This document shows, piece after piece, positions 7,642 to 15,811 of a stretch of 42,723 nt of DNA. Below the pieces are notes generated by a model that had not been told where the DNA came from, searched no databases, and saw only the letters and a list, made by a program, of their open reading frames with translations. A program made the translations under genes and the position numbers. This DNA is from Bacillota bacterium (GTDB taxonomy: Bacteria; Bacillota; Limnochordia; Darwinibacteriales; Darwinibacteriaceae): contig JAAYOK010000153.1 of assembly GCA_012520355.1 (NCBI GenBank), forward strand, positions 1-42,723. The letters run 5' to 3'. Position 1 is the stretch's first letter. Each line of letters starts with the position of its first letter.

Positions 7642-8793
7642 TCAGCGCCTCGGAGTAATGGGATAAGCACGTACTCCTGTTAAGACAATTCTGCATTTGA
7701 CCTCCACATCAATGGCCAACTCTTGTAGGTGGGCATCCCAATCCTGGGAATAGCGGCGCCAGATCTCTGGCTCTTGGCGCCTCACCATTTGGCCAAAACC
7801 GAGAATATCGGAGCCAAACTCTTTTTGCGTCTTCTCTACGAACTCCCGGATTCGTCGGTTGAAATAGTGGGCTAGTTGTTCTTCCATGCTAGCCACAATG
7901 GAAGAATCGTGAAAGGAAAAGTTGGCCGTTCCAAGCTCAGTTACATCAAACTCCAGTTCTACACCTATTTTCATCGACAAATCACCACCTTCCGTCTGTG
8001 GACTCAGTTCTGCGGTATTGTTGACAAACTCATAGGTAATGGGGTAGGTTTCCCCACGGATCTTTGTTTCCATCACAAAACGTCCTGACTGCTCCATCCC
8101 TTGGAGCAAGCAAAAAACCTGCGATTCTTCCCCATTGAGCCATCCCACCATACGATCGAGCTTGAACACAGCCGTTCCTTTTATAATGGGAACCTTGTCC
8201 GTCCCTTCCTGGACCAATTGCACCGTGGGCAAAGCACCACAAACACCGGTCGCCAACATATCCTTGACAAATTCCCAGACCTGTTGGGGGAGAAACGTCG
8301 AAAGGGAGCTCTGCAAACGCGCGGTACTGGCTAGATGTTCGCTAACCGACTTGGCAAAAAGGGGCTTACTATTGAAGACTTCTTCAACCGTACAGTCTTT
8401 GGTCACAAAAAAAGGAGTTGTGGTTCGCATATCACGTGCTCGTACCAGGTATTCGACAGCCGGGAGCAAACCGTTTCTGGCCACCTCCTCCGATACAAGA
8501 AAGACCTGGGCATGGGGATAGAAGATTTCCAGGCCGGCTGGGTTAGTTAGGGTACGGACCGCACTAGAAAAACTCCTTCCCTTGGTGGAAAGTACCACGG
8601 GCTGAGACTCTGGTTCTTGACCCCCACCCGTTGACATGATCATTTCTGTGATTAAGACAAAGTCGGGGTCCACTTGGTCCACACCAAAGCCAAAGACAAA
8701 ATCCAAGAACGCAATCTCCCGATAATCCCAGCAACCGACTAGAAGCAAGGCGAGAACGAAAATCACAAAATACTTTAGGAAGCGGAGCTTCAT
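7642..8793 (-). CDS. gerAC: Spore germination lipoprotein, Ger(x)C family
   Basis: A 383-residue protein with a lipoprotein signal peptide: basic start, hydrophobic core and lipobox LLVGC with Cys21, followed by WDYREI, which is the classic beginning of GerAC/GerKC proteins. GFGVDQ and later conserved blocks (NPAGLEIFYPHAQVFLVSEE, AVFKLDRMVGWLNGEES) fit the family. It is the lipid-anchored C subunit of the germinant receptor on the inner spore membrane. ATG 8793 overlaps the gerA TGA by four bases. Order A-C-small-B differs from the A-B-C order of Bacillus gerA, and resembles gerKA-KC-KB. Confidence 0.94.
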   Translation of the reverse strand: MKLRFLKYFVIFVLALLLVGCWDYREIAFLDFVFGFGVDQVDPDFVLITEMIMSTGGGQEPESQPVVLSTKGRSFSSAVRTLTNPAGLEIFYPHAQVFLVSEEVARNGLLPAVEYLVRARDMRTTTPFFVTKDCTVEEVFNSKPLFAKSVSEHLASTARLQSSLSTFLPQQVWEFVKDMLATGVCGALPTVQLVQEGTDKVPIIKGTAVFKLDRMVGWLNGEESQVFCLLQGMEQSGRFVMETKIRGETYPITYEFVNNTAELSPQTEGGDLSMKIGVELEFDVTELGTANFSFHDSSIVASMEEQLAHYFNRRIREFVEKTQKEFGSDILGFGQMVRRQEPEIWRRYSQDWDAHLQELAIDVEVKCRIVLTGVRAYPITPRR

Positions 8794-10328
8794 GGTTCCC
8801 TACTCCTTGACTTGGGTTCTAAGCGCTGCCTGTCCTTGGCACCTAGATAGCGAGGCCGTAAGACCATTTTCCACCAAGGCAGGCGGACTGCGGTATCCTT
8901 CATACCTTGGGCTGTAAAGGAAGTTAGAGCTGAAAGGTATGGAACCCCAAAGGATTGCATGGCCGAAAGTTGCAGAACAATTGCCATGAATCCTAGAACA
9001 AACCCATGCAAACCAAGTACGGAGGAGGTTAAGACCAGAAATAGACGCATGATGACGGCAGCGTCATAGACGTAGGAGACGACAAAGCCTGCAATAGCCG
9101 TAAGTCCCACCACAACGATCATGGGTGCACCAACTAAGCTAGCGTTGACCGCCGCGTCCCCGAGAACAATAGCCCCTACGATACTAATGGCTTGACCCAC
9201 CGGGCGAGGCAAACGGACACCACCCTCTCTTAAGATTTCAAAGACCAAGCCCATGAGTACCACTTCCACAAAACCAGGAAAGGGTACATTCTTGCGGGCA
9301 GCCGCAATGCTGAGGGCCAAGGGTGTTGGAATGAGCTGTGGATGATAGGCGATCAGGGCTAAATAAATGGCAGGAGTACTGGTTGTAAGGAAAAAGCTGA
9401 TATAGCGTAAGAAACGATGAAATGTTCCCGCCAGCCAATGGTTATAGTAGTCCTCGTTGGCTTGAAAGATTTCCACGAACAGATGGGGCATGGTGAGGGC
9501 AAAGGGGCTACCGTCAACGATAACTGCCACTCTTCCTTCGAGGATCTTAGCCGCGACAATATCGGGCCGCTCGGTATACCCAACAGTGGGCAGGGAAAAG
9601 TTCGGGCCATCTTGGATCAGTTCCTGAATATAACCGGAATCGAGAACCGCATCAATCTCGATTCTCTCCATCCGTTTCACGACTTCATCCACCAAGTCCA
9701 CGGATACAATCGGCTCCACGTAAACAATCGCTGTTTTCGTCTTCGTTTGCTTGCCCACATCGAGATACTTGACTTTTAACTGGGGACCTGCGATTTTGCG
9801 CCTCACCAAATTGACATTGACCCCCAAATCTTCGGTAAAACCTTGGCGGGGTCCCCGGACTACAGTCTCCGACTCAGGTTCGGTAATGGTCCTCCGATCC
9901 CAACCAGGAGCCTCAACCATGATACCAAAGTTGCAGCCCTCCACAAGTACCACTCCAGAGCCTCGGGCAATGGCATCAACTAACTTCATGTAATGGGATG
10001 AAGAGGCCACCTGATCACTTTGGACCACCCGCTCACTAATAAAGTCAGCTAGTTCTTGTCCGGAGCTTCTTAGCGGCAAGGAGCTCGTCATGAGGGGCCG
10101 CATGACATATTGGCTCAGAAACTCTGAGTTGGTCATATTGTCGGCAAAGATCAAGACACAAGAACGAGAGTTGGGTTCTGCGGTGCGAAAACGGCGATAC
10201 ATAATGCTTTCATCATGAATCAAGATATCACGTTGGAACCAATTCAGGTTTCTTTCCAGGGAAGGGCTCAGCCGCTCTAAGCCTTTCACGTTCGGTTTAT
10301 GCTTTTTGGCTCTTTTCCAAAAGAACAT
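8790..10328 (-). CDS. gerAA: Spore germination protein, GerA family A subunit
   Basis: A 512-residue protein with the GerA layout: a soluble N-terminal half of about 290 residues (NLNWFQRDILIHDES, then a VVRGPRQGFTEDL motif around residue 160) and a C-terminal membrane half with several helices (the GVRLPRPVGQAISIVGAIVLG region is highly characteristic). GerAA subunits form the ion channel of the germinant receptor. The ATG at 10328 is preceded at eight bases by GGAGGG; an in-frame GTG at 10346 would lie upstream of that site. The stop overlaps gerC. A forespore-type promoter candidate lies 26-54 bases upstream. Confidence 0.94.
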   Translation of the reverse strand: MFFWKRAKKHKPNVKGLERLSPSLERNLNWFQRDILIHDESIMYRRFRTAEPNSRSCVLIFADNMTNSEFLSQYVMRPLMTSSLPLRSSGQELADFISERVVQSDQVASSSHYMKLVDAIARGSGVVLVEGCNFGIMVEAPGWDRRTITEPESETVVRGPRQGFTEDLGVNVNLVRRKIAGPQLKVKYLDVGKQTKTKTAIVYVEPIVSVDLVDEVVKRMERIEIDAVLDSGYIQELIQDGPNFSLPTVGYTERPDIVAAKILEGRVAVIVDGSPFALTMPHLFVEIFQANEDYYNHWLAGTFHRFLRYISFFLTTSTPAIYLALIAYHPQLIPTPLALSIAAARKNVPFPGFVEVVLMGLVFEILREGGVRLPRPVGQAISIVGAIVLGDAAVNASLVGAPMIVVVGLTAIAGFVVSYVYDAAVIMRLFLVLTSSVLGLHGFVLGFMAIVLQLSAMQSFGVPYLSALTSFTAQGMKDTAVRLPWWKMVLRPRYLGAKDRQRLEPKSRSREP

Positions 10329-10353
10329 CGCACACTTCCCTCCCACTTTTTGC

Positions 10354-10382
10354 TAGTATATCCAAAAAGAGAAGGAATATAA
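10354..10382 (-). promoter_or_regulatory. Candidate forespore (SigF/SigG-type) promoter of the ger operon
   Basis: On the minus strand, TTATA (10382-10378) is followed after 14 bp by GGATATACTA (10363-10354), close to forespore -10 patterns. No SigA-like promoter is evident in the same interval. Germination operons are known to use SigG. Spacer length and one -35 base depart from consensus, so this is tentative. Confidence 0.35.
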
Positions 10383-10407
10383 AAAGTCGACCCTCACGAG
10401 TCGACTT
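10378..10407 (-). terminator. Intrinsic terminator after the sugar isomerase gene
   Basis: AAGTCGAC (10384-10391) and GTCGACTT (10400-10407) form a perfect 8-bp stem; on the minus strand it is followed by TTTTTATATT. It ends the glgP-isomerase transcript just before the ger promoter region. Confidence 0.85.
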
Positions 10408-10428
10408 AGTTTCTACTTCACACTTCAC

Positions 10429-11187
10429 CTATTGATCATTCTGGGCCCTGCGCAAGCTGGCTAAACCAGCACGAATACTCTCTGGTGGAGAGATTTTGTA
10501 GACTTCCGTCTCCAAAATTAGCCACTCTACCCCAGTGTCTAAAGTGGTCTTCAGCACCGTGGGCAAGTCCAAACGTCCATAACCAACATCTGTCTGCCTG
10601 TTTTCATCATCAAAGTCCTTAATATGCACAAGTGGTGTGCGTCCCGCATATTTCCGCAAGTACCCCACTGGGTTCTCTCCCCCATGGAGAATCCAGCCCA
10701 GATCGAGCTGGGCAAAAACAGACTGTGGATCAACCGCTGCAAAAAAGTGATCCAGAGCATAGGAGCCGTCCAAAAGCACGAACTCAAAGCTGTGATTATG
10801 ATATCCCAAGCGAAAGCCCTGGTCCGCTACTCGTTTTCCGATCTCACTGAGATCCTTGGCAAAACGACGCCAGTTTTCAGCCGAACTTTGGTCAAAGCCT
10901 TGAGGGGGCACAGGGCAGACTAGAGTACGGTTCCCTAAAACCCGATTATAGGTGATCTCTTCCTCTAGATGCTCCTGCAAACGTTCAAAGGATACATGAC
11001 TACTGACCGCCTGGAGATTGAGCCTTGCCAAGTGGTCCTTCATTTCTTCACTGGGTAGACTGCCATAACCGGCAAATTCGACCCCTTCATACCCAAGCCC
11101 GGCTGCGAGTTCGAGGGCTGCAACGAAATCTTGCCCGGCTAGTTCTCGTAAGGAATACAATTGCAAAGCGATGGGATGCTTATTCAT
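10429..11187 (-). CDS. Sugar phosphate isomerase/epimerase family protein (TIM barrel)
   Basis: A 252-residue AP endonuclease 2-like (xylose isomerase-type) TIM barrel. The beginning IALQLYSLRE, then GYEGVEFAGYG, GYHNHSFEF, AQLDLGWILHGGENP, PLVHIKDFD and a final LILETEVY provide the strand-end residues that bind a divalent metal in this fold. The exact substrate is unknown; relatives act on inositol derivatives, ketoses or disaccharide breakdown products. The second of two adjacent ATGs (11187) is chosen because AGGAGG lies five bases before it. It begins ten bases after the glycogen phosphorylase stop and ends at a strong terminator, so the two genes form an operon. Confidence 0.88.
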   Translation of the reverse strand: MNKHPIALQLYSLRELAGQDFVAALELAAGLGYEGVEFAGYGSLPSEEMKDHLARLNLQAVSSHVSFERLQEHLEEEITYNRVLGNRTLVCPVPPQGFDQSSAENWRRFAKDLSEIGKRVADQGFRLGYHNHSFEFVLLDGSYALDHFFAAVDPQSVFAQLDLGWILHGGENPVGYLRKYAGRTPLVHIKDFDDENRQTDVGYGRLDLPTVLKTTLDTGVEWLILETEVYKISPPESIRAGLASLRRAQNDQ

Positions 11188-11196
11188 CATGACCTC

Positions 11197-13644
11197 CTAG
11201 CGCAATTTCCAAATCCGTTGACTATACTCTTCAATCGTCCGGTCACTCGAAAAGTAACCAGCATGACCAATATTGATGATGGCCTTTTTCCACCAGATGT
11301 CCGGTTGTCGGTACTGAGCATCAATCTGTTCGTGCGCTTCTCTATAAGCTGCAAAGTCTTGCAGGATAAAGTAAGGATCAGCCATACCACCCCAGCCATG
11401 GAGTAAGCCATGGCGAAGGTCCTGATAGAGTGCGAGCTTTTGGGCATTGACAAAGCCGTCTACAAGCTGATCGAGCACTTGCTTGAGGTAGGGATCCGCC
11501 AAGTAGAGATCGTAGGGACGATAGTTTTGTTCACCGTAGTATCGGCTGGTTTCCTCCGCCCTCAGGCCAAAGATAAAGATATTTTCCTCACCCACCGCCT
11601 GGGCGATCTCTACATTTGCTCCGTCTAGGGTGCCAATGGTCAGGGCTCCGTTGAGCATAAACTTCATGTTCCCCGTCCCTGATGCTTCCTTTCCTGCCGT
11701 AGAAATCTGCTCGCTCACGTCGGAGGCAGGAATAATGGCCTCGGCCAGAGACACTCGATAATTCTCTAAGAACACGACTTTGAGCTTGCCATGGATGGTA
11801 GGATCATTGTTGATTCGTTCACCCACATCATGAATCAGCTTAATGATGAGCTTGGCCATGCCATAACCTGGTGCAGCCTTGGCACCGAAAATGAAGGTGC
11901 GGGGATGCAGATCAAAACTAGGATCCTCTAAGAGACGGTTATACAGGTAAAGAACGTGTAGAATATTCAGGAGTTGCCGTTTGTACTCGTGTAGCCTCTT
12001 GATCTGCACATCAAAAATTGAGCTTGGATCGACCTGGATGTGATTGTGATCCGCGATGTATTTCGCCAGGGCGATCTTATTGTTATGTCGGATCGCGGCC
12101 AAAGCTTCTTGTGTGCCCTTATCATCTTGATAGGGAAGGAAATTTGCGAGCTCCTCTGGATGCTTGATCCAACCTGGCCCGATGCGATCTGTTATGAGCT
12201 CTGCAAGCCCCCGATTGGCCTTCAGCAAAAAACGCCTAAAGGTGACACCATTGGTCACATTGGTGAACTTTTCCGGGTAGAAATCAGCGAACTCCGCAAA
12301 AACCTCATCACGTAAAATCTGGCTGTGCAATCTAGCTACACCATTAACAGAAAAGGAACCAACGATGCAAAGATGGGCCATCTTCACTTCATGATGGGCA
12401 ATGACGGAGAGGCGGGCGATTCTGTCCCAGTCTCCTGGATAGCGCTCCCAAAGGGAGGCACAAAAACGTTCGTTGATTTCATAGACGATATCCCAGAGCC
12501 TAGGCAAGAGATCGCGAAACAAACCTTCAGGCCAGCGTTCTAAGGCTTCCTCCATAATCGTATGGTTCGTATAAGCAAAGGTTTGCTTCGTAACATTCCA
12601 GGCCTGATCCCAATCTAATCCGTCTTCATCCAGGAGAATCCGCATCAGCTCAGGGATGGCTAGGGCTGGATGGGTATCATTGATGTGAATGACAACATGG
12701 TCTGGGAACTTGGCAAAGTCGGTTCCATGTTGCCTGCGAAATCTCCTGACGATACTTTGGACACTTGCGGATACGAAGAAGTATTGCTGTTTCAGACGGA
12801 GTGCCTTACCTTCTGGGTGATTATCATCAGGATAAAGAACTTTGGAAATGACTTCAGCCAGCTCTTTTTCTTCCAGGGCGTCAAGATACTTACCCTGGCC
12901 AAACAAGCTCATATCAAAGTGTTTGGTTGCCCGAGCAGCCCATAAACGTAGGGAGTTCACCACATCGGACTCATAGCCCAAAATTGGCATTTCATAGGGT
13001 ACAGCCCGCACAGATTGATACCCCTTATGCTCATAAACCAAGCGCCCGTCCACTTCATTGGCCTCTACAAAACCGCCAAACTTGACAATTTCTGTCTCTT
13101 CTGGAAGTGCAATCTCCCAGCTAGAACCGTTCTCTAACCAAGGATCGGAAATTTCGACCTGGTAACCATCGACGATCTTCTGTTGAAAAAGGCCATACTC
13201 ATAGCGAATGCCACAGCCAGTGGCCTTATACCCGAGCGTTGCCAAGGAATCTAAGAAACAAGCGGCTAGACGCCCTAAACCACCATTACCCAACCCTGGA
13301 TCTGGCTCAATTTCTTTGAGTTCCTCCAGATCCAAATCTAATTCATAACAAACTTCCGTGACCACATCTTCGATGCCCAAGTTAATCAGATTATTACTCA
13401 GGGCTCGCCCCATCAAGAATTCCATGGAGAGGTAGTACACTTCTTTACCATCGTAGTTCCCCATGAGTTCACGGGAATACGCTCTTTGCTCCTTAACTAA
13501 ATCCGAAACCACCTGAGTGATTGCTTGGTATATCTGGTCTTTCGAAGCAGCTCGAATGCTACGCCCAAACATTCTTTGTACTTTGGTCTCCAAAGCTGCC
13601 CGAAAGATCCGTTTTTTATCCATTTTTTGGTTCAATTCCTTCAC
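11197..13644 (-). CDS. glgP: Glycogen/starch phosphorylase
   Basis: An 815-residue GT35 glucan phosphorylase of full length. The pyridoxal-phosphate site KEASGTGNMKFMLNG is intact, with the cofactor Lys at about residue 661. Other family blocks are GNGGLGRLAACFLDSLATL, CGIRYEYGLFQQ, HINDTHPALAIPELMR and VHIKRLHEYKRQ-like VQIKRLHEYKRQLLN. It releases glucose-1-phosphate from glycogen using phosphate, which phosphoglucomutase can convert to glucose-6-phosphate. The start is uncertain: GTG 13644 or ATG 13623, neither with an ideal ribosome site. Other glycogen genes are not in the window. The downstream isomerase is probably co-transcribed. Confidence 0.96.
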   Translation of the reverse strand: MKELNQKMDKKRIFRAALETKVQRMFGRSIRAASKDQIYQAITQVVSDLVKEQRAYSRELMGNYDGKEVYYLSMEFLMGRALSNNLINLGIEDVVTEVCYELDLDLEELKEIEPDPGLGNGGLGRLAACFLDSLATLGYKATGCGIRYEYGLFQQKIVDGYQVEISDPWLENGSSWEIALPEETEIVKFGGFVEANEVDGRLVYEHKGYQSVRAVPYEMPILGYESDVVNSLRLWAARATKHFDMSLFGQGKYLDALEEKELAEVISKVLYPDDNHPEGKALRLKQQYFFVSASVQSIVRRFRRQHGTDFAKFPDHVVIHINDTHPALAIPELMRILLDEDGLDWDQAWNVTKQTFAYTNHTIMEEALERWPEGLFRDLLPRLWDIVYEINERFCASLWERYPGDWDRIARLSVIAHHEVKMAHLCIVGSFSVNGVARLHSQILRDEVFAEFADFYPEKFTNVTNGVTFRRFLLKANRGLAELITDRIGPGWIKHPEELANFLPYQDDKGTQEALAAIRHNNKIALAKYIADHNHIQVDPSSIFDVQIKRLHEYKRQLLNILHVLYLYNRLLEDPSFDLHPRTFIFGAKAAPGYGMAKLIIKLIHDVGERINNDPTIHGKLKVVFLENYRVSLAEAIIPASDVSEQISTAGKEASGTGNMKFMLNGALTIGTLDGANVEIAQAVGEENIFIFGLRAEETSRYYGEQNYRPYDLYLADPYLKQVLDQLVDGFVNAQKLALYQDLRHGLLHGWGGMADPYFILQDFAAYREAHEQIDAQYRQPDIWWKKAIINIGHAGYFSSDRTIEEYSQRIWKLR

Positions 13645-13726
13645 CTACTTTTGCGATTTTTCCTGTCCCCCTCGCAGGATTTCCACCGAAGGAGGGGAAA
13701 CTAATCTATAAAAGGGGGAGATGCTT

Positions 13727-13933
13727 ATGAGTTTTATGTTTGAAAGCGGCGAATACTTCGTACGAATTAAGCGTGAAGGTGGGCACCTAAAAATTACCAT
13801 TTGGGATCGTCGAGGTGACAAACTCCTCAGCGACTTGTTGGGCCCTGATCCTGCACTCCAATTCTGGAATAGAGTAGAAGCCTTAACTGACAAGAACCTG
13901 GTTGCTGACTTAAAGACAAAGGTAGTGTCTTAA
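13727..13933 (+). CDS. Small conserved-looking protein of unknown function
   Basis: A 68-residue soluble protein beginning MSFMFESGEYFVRIKREGG. The first half reads as an antiparallel beta sheet (YFVRIKR, HLKITIWD) and the second as a helix with charged residues. I recognise no family. ATG 13727 is chosen over ATG 13721 because GGGGGAG lies six bases before it. It is divergent from glgP with only about 80 bases between and ends at a strong terminator, so it is a monocistronic unit. A good ribosome site and coding-like codon use support it as a real gene. Confidence 0.65.
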   Translation: MSFMFESGEYFVRIKREGGHLKITIWDRRGDKLLSDLLGPDPALQFWNRVEALTDKNLVADLKTKVVS

Positions 13934-13956
13934 GGGCAACACCACCAATATAGAAA

Positions 13957-13989
13957 AGGCGTCCACCAAACCCAATGGACGTCTTTTTC
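13957..13989. terminator. Bidirectional terminator
   Basis: AGGCGTCCA (13957-13965) pairs with TGGACGTCT (13976-13984) with one G-T wobble; TTTTT follows on the plus strand and CTTTTCTAT on the minus strand. It serves the small plus-strand gene and the end of the flagellar/comFB operon. Confidence 0.85.
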
Positions 13990-13999
13990 GGTATTTCCA

Positions 14000-14569
14000 T
14001 TATGATGTACGGCGTGAACCCAAATCTAGAACCTTCAAAGCATGGAAAATCGCGGAATAGACATAAGCGATATAGGTTGGATCCATTTCAGCCACTCGGC
14101 TAAACGCATCTCCCTTATGTGTTGTCTTATAGGCGGGTTCCAAGCCGTTGAGGGACTCGGCCATCAATTGGCTCAGATCATCCCGCTCGAAAAACAGCTT
14201 TTGATTGGATAGAATCTCACTGACCGCAAAGCCCAAAATCGCCTCAGTTGTATTGGTCAACTCTACGCGATCATGTTCATGCCTGGGACTGACCTTAACC
14301 AATTGTAGTGCTTTGTAACACTCTAGCATCACCTTATTGAAGAGACCTGTTTCCAAATCCTCAAGCTCCAAACCTGGAGGCTTCGGTTGGCCCGTCAAAA
14401 GTGGATGATATCGGTGCTGGAGCCGGTTCAGCATCTGAGCCTTGATGTCGTCTTGGCACATAGAACAGCTGCAGGCCCTTTTGTCCTCTTCAAGCACCTT
14501 TTCAACTGCTTGCTCAACCACATCCTCCATGGCATTGTGGATAGCATAGTCTTCTGGTCGTATCCTCAC
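14000..14569 (-). CDS. ComFB-domain protein
   Basis: A protein of about 189 residues. Its N-terminal 60 residues match the late-competence ComFB domain (PF10719): AMEDVVEQAVEKVLEE followed by the Cys cluster CSCSMCQDDIKAQMLNRLQHRY, where C-x-C-x-x-C and the following helix are conserved. The C-terminal half is helical and not recognised. ComFB proteins have recently been reported to bind cyclic dinucleotides, which would fit the c-di-GMP enzymes in this window; that link is inference. GTG 14569 is chosen because GGAGG lies six bases upstream; ATG 14575 directly abuts that site. It is the last gene of the fliD operon, next to the terminator. Confidence 0.75.
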   Translation of the reverse strand: MRIRPEDYAIHNAMEDVVEQAVEKVLEEDKRACSCSMCQDDIKAQMLNRLQHRYHPLLTGQPKPPGLELEDLETGLFNKVMLECYKALQLVKVSPRHEHDRVELTNTTEAILGFAVSEILSNQKLFFERDDLSQLMAESLNGLEPAYKTTHKGDAFSRVAEMDPTYIAYVYSAIFHALKVLDLGSRRTS

Positions 14570-14580
14570 AACCATCCTCC

Positions 14581-15372
14581 TCACTTTTGAGCCACAATCA
14601 AGCAATCTTCTCCACCATTATACTCTCCCAGAGCGGAGTTGGCATACACTCCCTCAACCGTGAAACCAACTTGCTCCAATAAAGAAACCATTCTCTGAGG
14701 CTTCACCACTGCTTCCTTACTGGCATAGACAGTGATCTGCGGCTTAGCTGGTTCCTTCGGATAAATATAATTAACTTGGTTCAATAGGCGCAAATCTGGT
14801 GCCAAACCTTTGATTTGCACTACACTCAAGTAGATCTCTTCTGTCAGGGGATGCATACCCTGGAGGGCCAATTCTGGCCATCCTTCTCCGAGCTCAACCT
14901 CTCCTGCCAAGAAGTCAAAGACAAGGTAACCGCCTTCAGTCAAGTGCCTGAAACAGTTGCTGAAAACGGCTAGACGGTCTTGATCGTTATGCATATACAT
15001 GATGGAACAATAAGGAATGATGATCGTCTCGAATGGCTCCCTAAAGGAAAAAGAACGCATATCACTCTCCACCAAAGCAACTTCAGAGGCTCTAGGACCA
15101 AGTCGCTTTGTAGCTTTGCTTAACATAGCGGGAGACAAATCAAGGCCCGTCACATCCAGTCCTGCATCGAGTAAAGGGGGAATCAAACGCCCCGAACCAC
15201 AAGCCAAATCAAGGACTTTCCCACCCCGCTTGGCCGCGAACTGAACATAGAAGGGGTCATCACTACCTTTACTTACCAATAAGTCATACAATTCCGCATT
15301 GGCATAGGGATCCCCTTCTCTTGCTCGCTTCTTCCTTAACAATTCTGCGGCAAAACCAAAATACATGTCCAT
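14581..15372 (-). CDS. Class I SAM-dependent methyltransferase
   Basis: A 263-residue protein with a Rossmann-type methyltransferase core: motif I VLDLACGSGRLIPPLL near residue 53, then VTGLDLSPAML (motif II acidic region) and VESDMRSFSF. The tail carries beta strands usual for this fold. The substrate is unknown. It starts ten bases after the FliT-like gene and its stop lies next to the ribosome site of comFB, so it belongs to the flagellar operon. A role in modifying flagellin or a signalling protein is possible but only by position. Confidence 0.88.
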   Translation of the reverse strand: MDMYFGFAAELLRKKRAREGDPYANAELYDLLVSKGSDDPFYVQFAAKRGGKVLDLACGSGRLIPPLLDAGLDVTGLDLSPAMLSKATKRLGPRASEVALVESDMRSFSFREPFETIIIPYCSIMYMHNDQDRLAVFSNCFRHLTEGGYLVFDFLAGEVELGEGWPELALQGMHPLTEEIYLSVVQIKGLAPDLRLLNQVNYIYPKEPAKPQITVYASKEAVVKPQRMVSLLEQVGFTVEGVYANSALGEYNGGEDCLIVAQK

Positions 15373-15382
15373 ATCTCAAATC

Positions 15383-15805
15383 CTAACGCCGTTTATCGAT
15401 AAAGGCGCCTTCAGCACTAGACACACGCCCTACGTAAGCACGGTTCGACTGTTTTCCACTTTGAAGCTTCTTAGCCTCGTCTCGCAACTGTCCGAGACTA
15501 CGTTTGACCAACGATTCTATCACTTCGCTATCTTCTTGTACTCTCACCATCTCTTCCGCTAAAGCGCGTTTTAAAAGAGCAAGCGTTCCAGCCTCGCCGT
15601 CACCCTCTTGCCCTTGAATCTTCTCATCGAGCTTGTCAATCCGGCTGATAACGACTGCTCTTTGATCAAGCAGCGCTAAGAATTCATCACCCACAGCATC
15701 GTCTTCCACGAGCTGTGAAGGGGCAAACTCAGCCATGGACTGGCTGAGTCTGCCTAACTCTTTGCAGAGATCGAGTTTTTGTTGATAGAGTTCAAGGAGC
15801 ATCAC
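15383..15805 (-). CDS. Putative flagellar export chaperone, FliT/FlgN-like
   Basis: A 140-residue, highly charged and almost entirely helical protein with heptad-like spacing (YQQKLDLCKELGRLSQSMAEF; ALLDQRAVVISRIDKLDEKI). The end AYVGRVSSAEGAFIDKRR resembles C-termini of FlgN-type chaperones. Small helical chaperones (FliS, FliT) usually follow fliD; this one begins six bases after the fliD stop. I infer a chaperone that keeps FliD or another late substrate export-ready in the cytoplasm. Start is GTG 15805 or the adjacent ATG 15802. Identity is suggested by context more than by sequence. Confidence 0.6.
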   Translation of the reverse strand: MMLLELYQQKLDLCKELGRLSQSMAEFAPSQLVEDDAVGDEFLALLDQRAVVISRIDKLDEKIQGQEGDGEAGTLALLKRALAEEMVRVQEDSEVIESLVKRSLGQLRDEAKKLQSGKQSNRAYVGRVSSAEGAFIDKRR

Positions 15806-15811
15806 TCAAAA

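Noticed and set aside
9417-9779. 120-codon open frame on the plus strand
   Set aside because: Antisense to gerA, which has clear family motifs.
13700-13720. TATAAA as a -10 for the 68-residue gene
   Set aside because: Transcription would begin inside or after the ribosome site, and no -35 is present.
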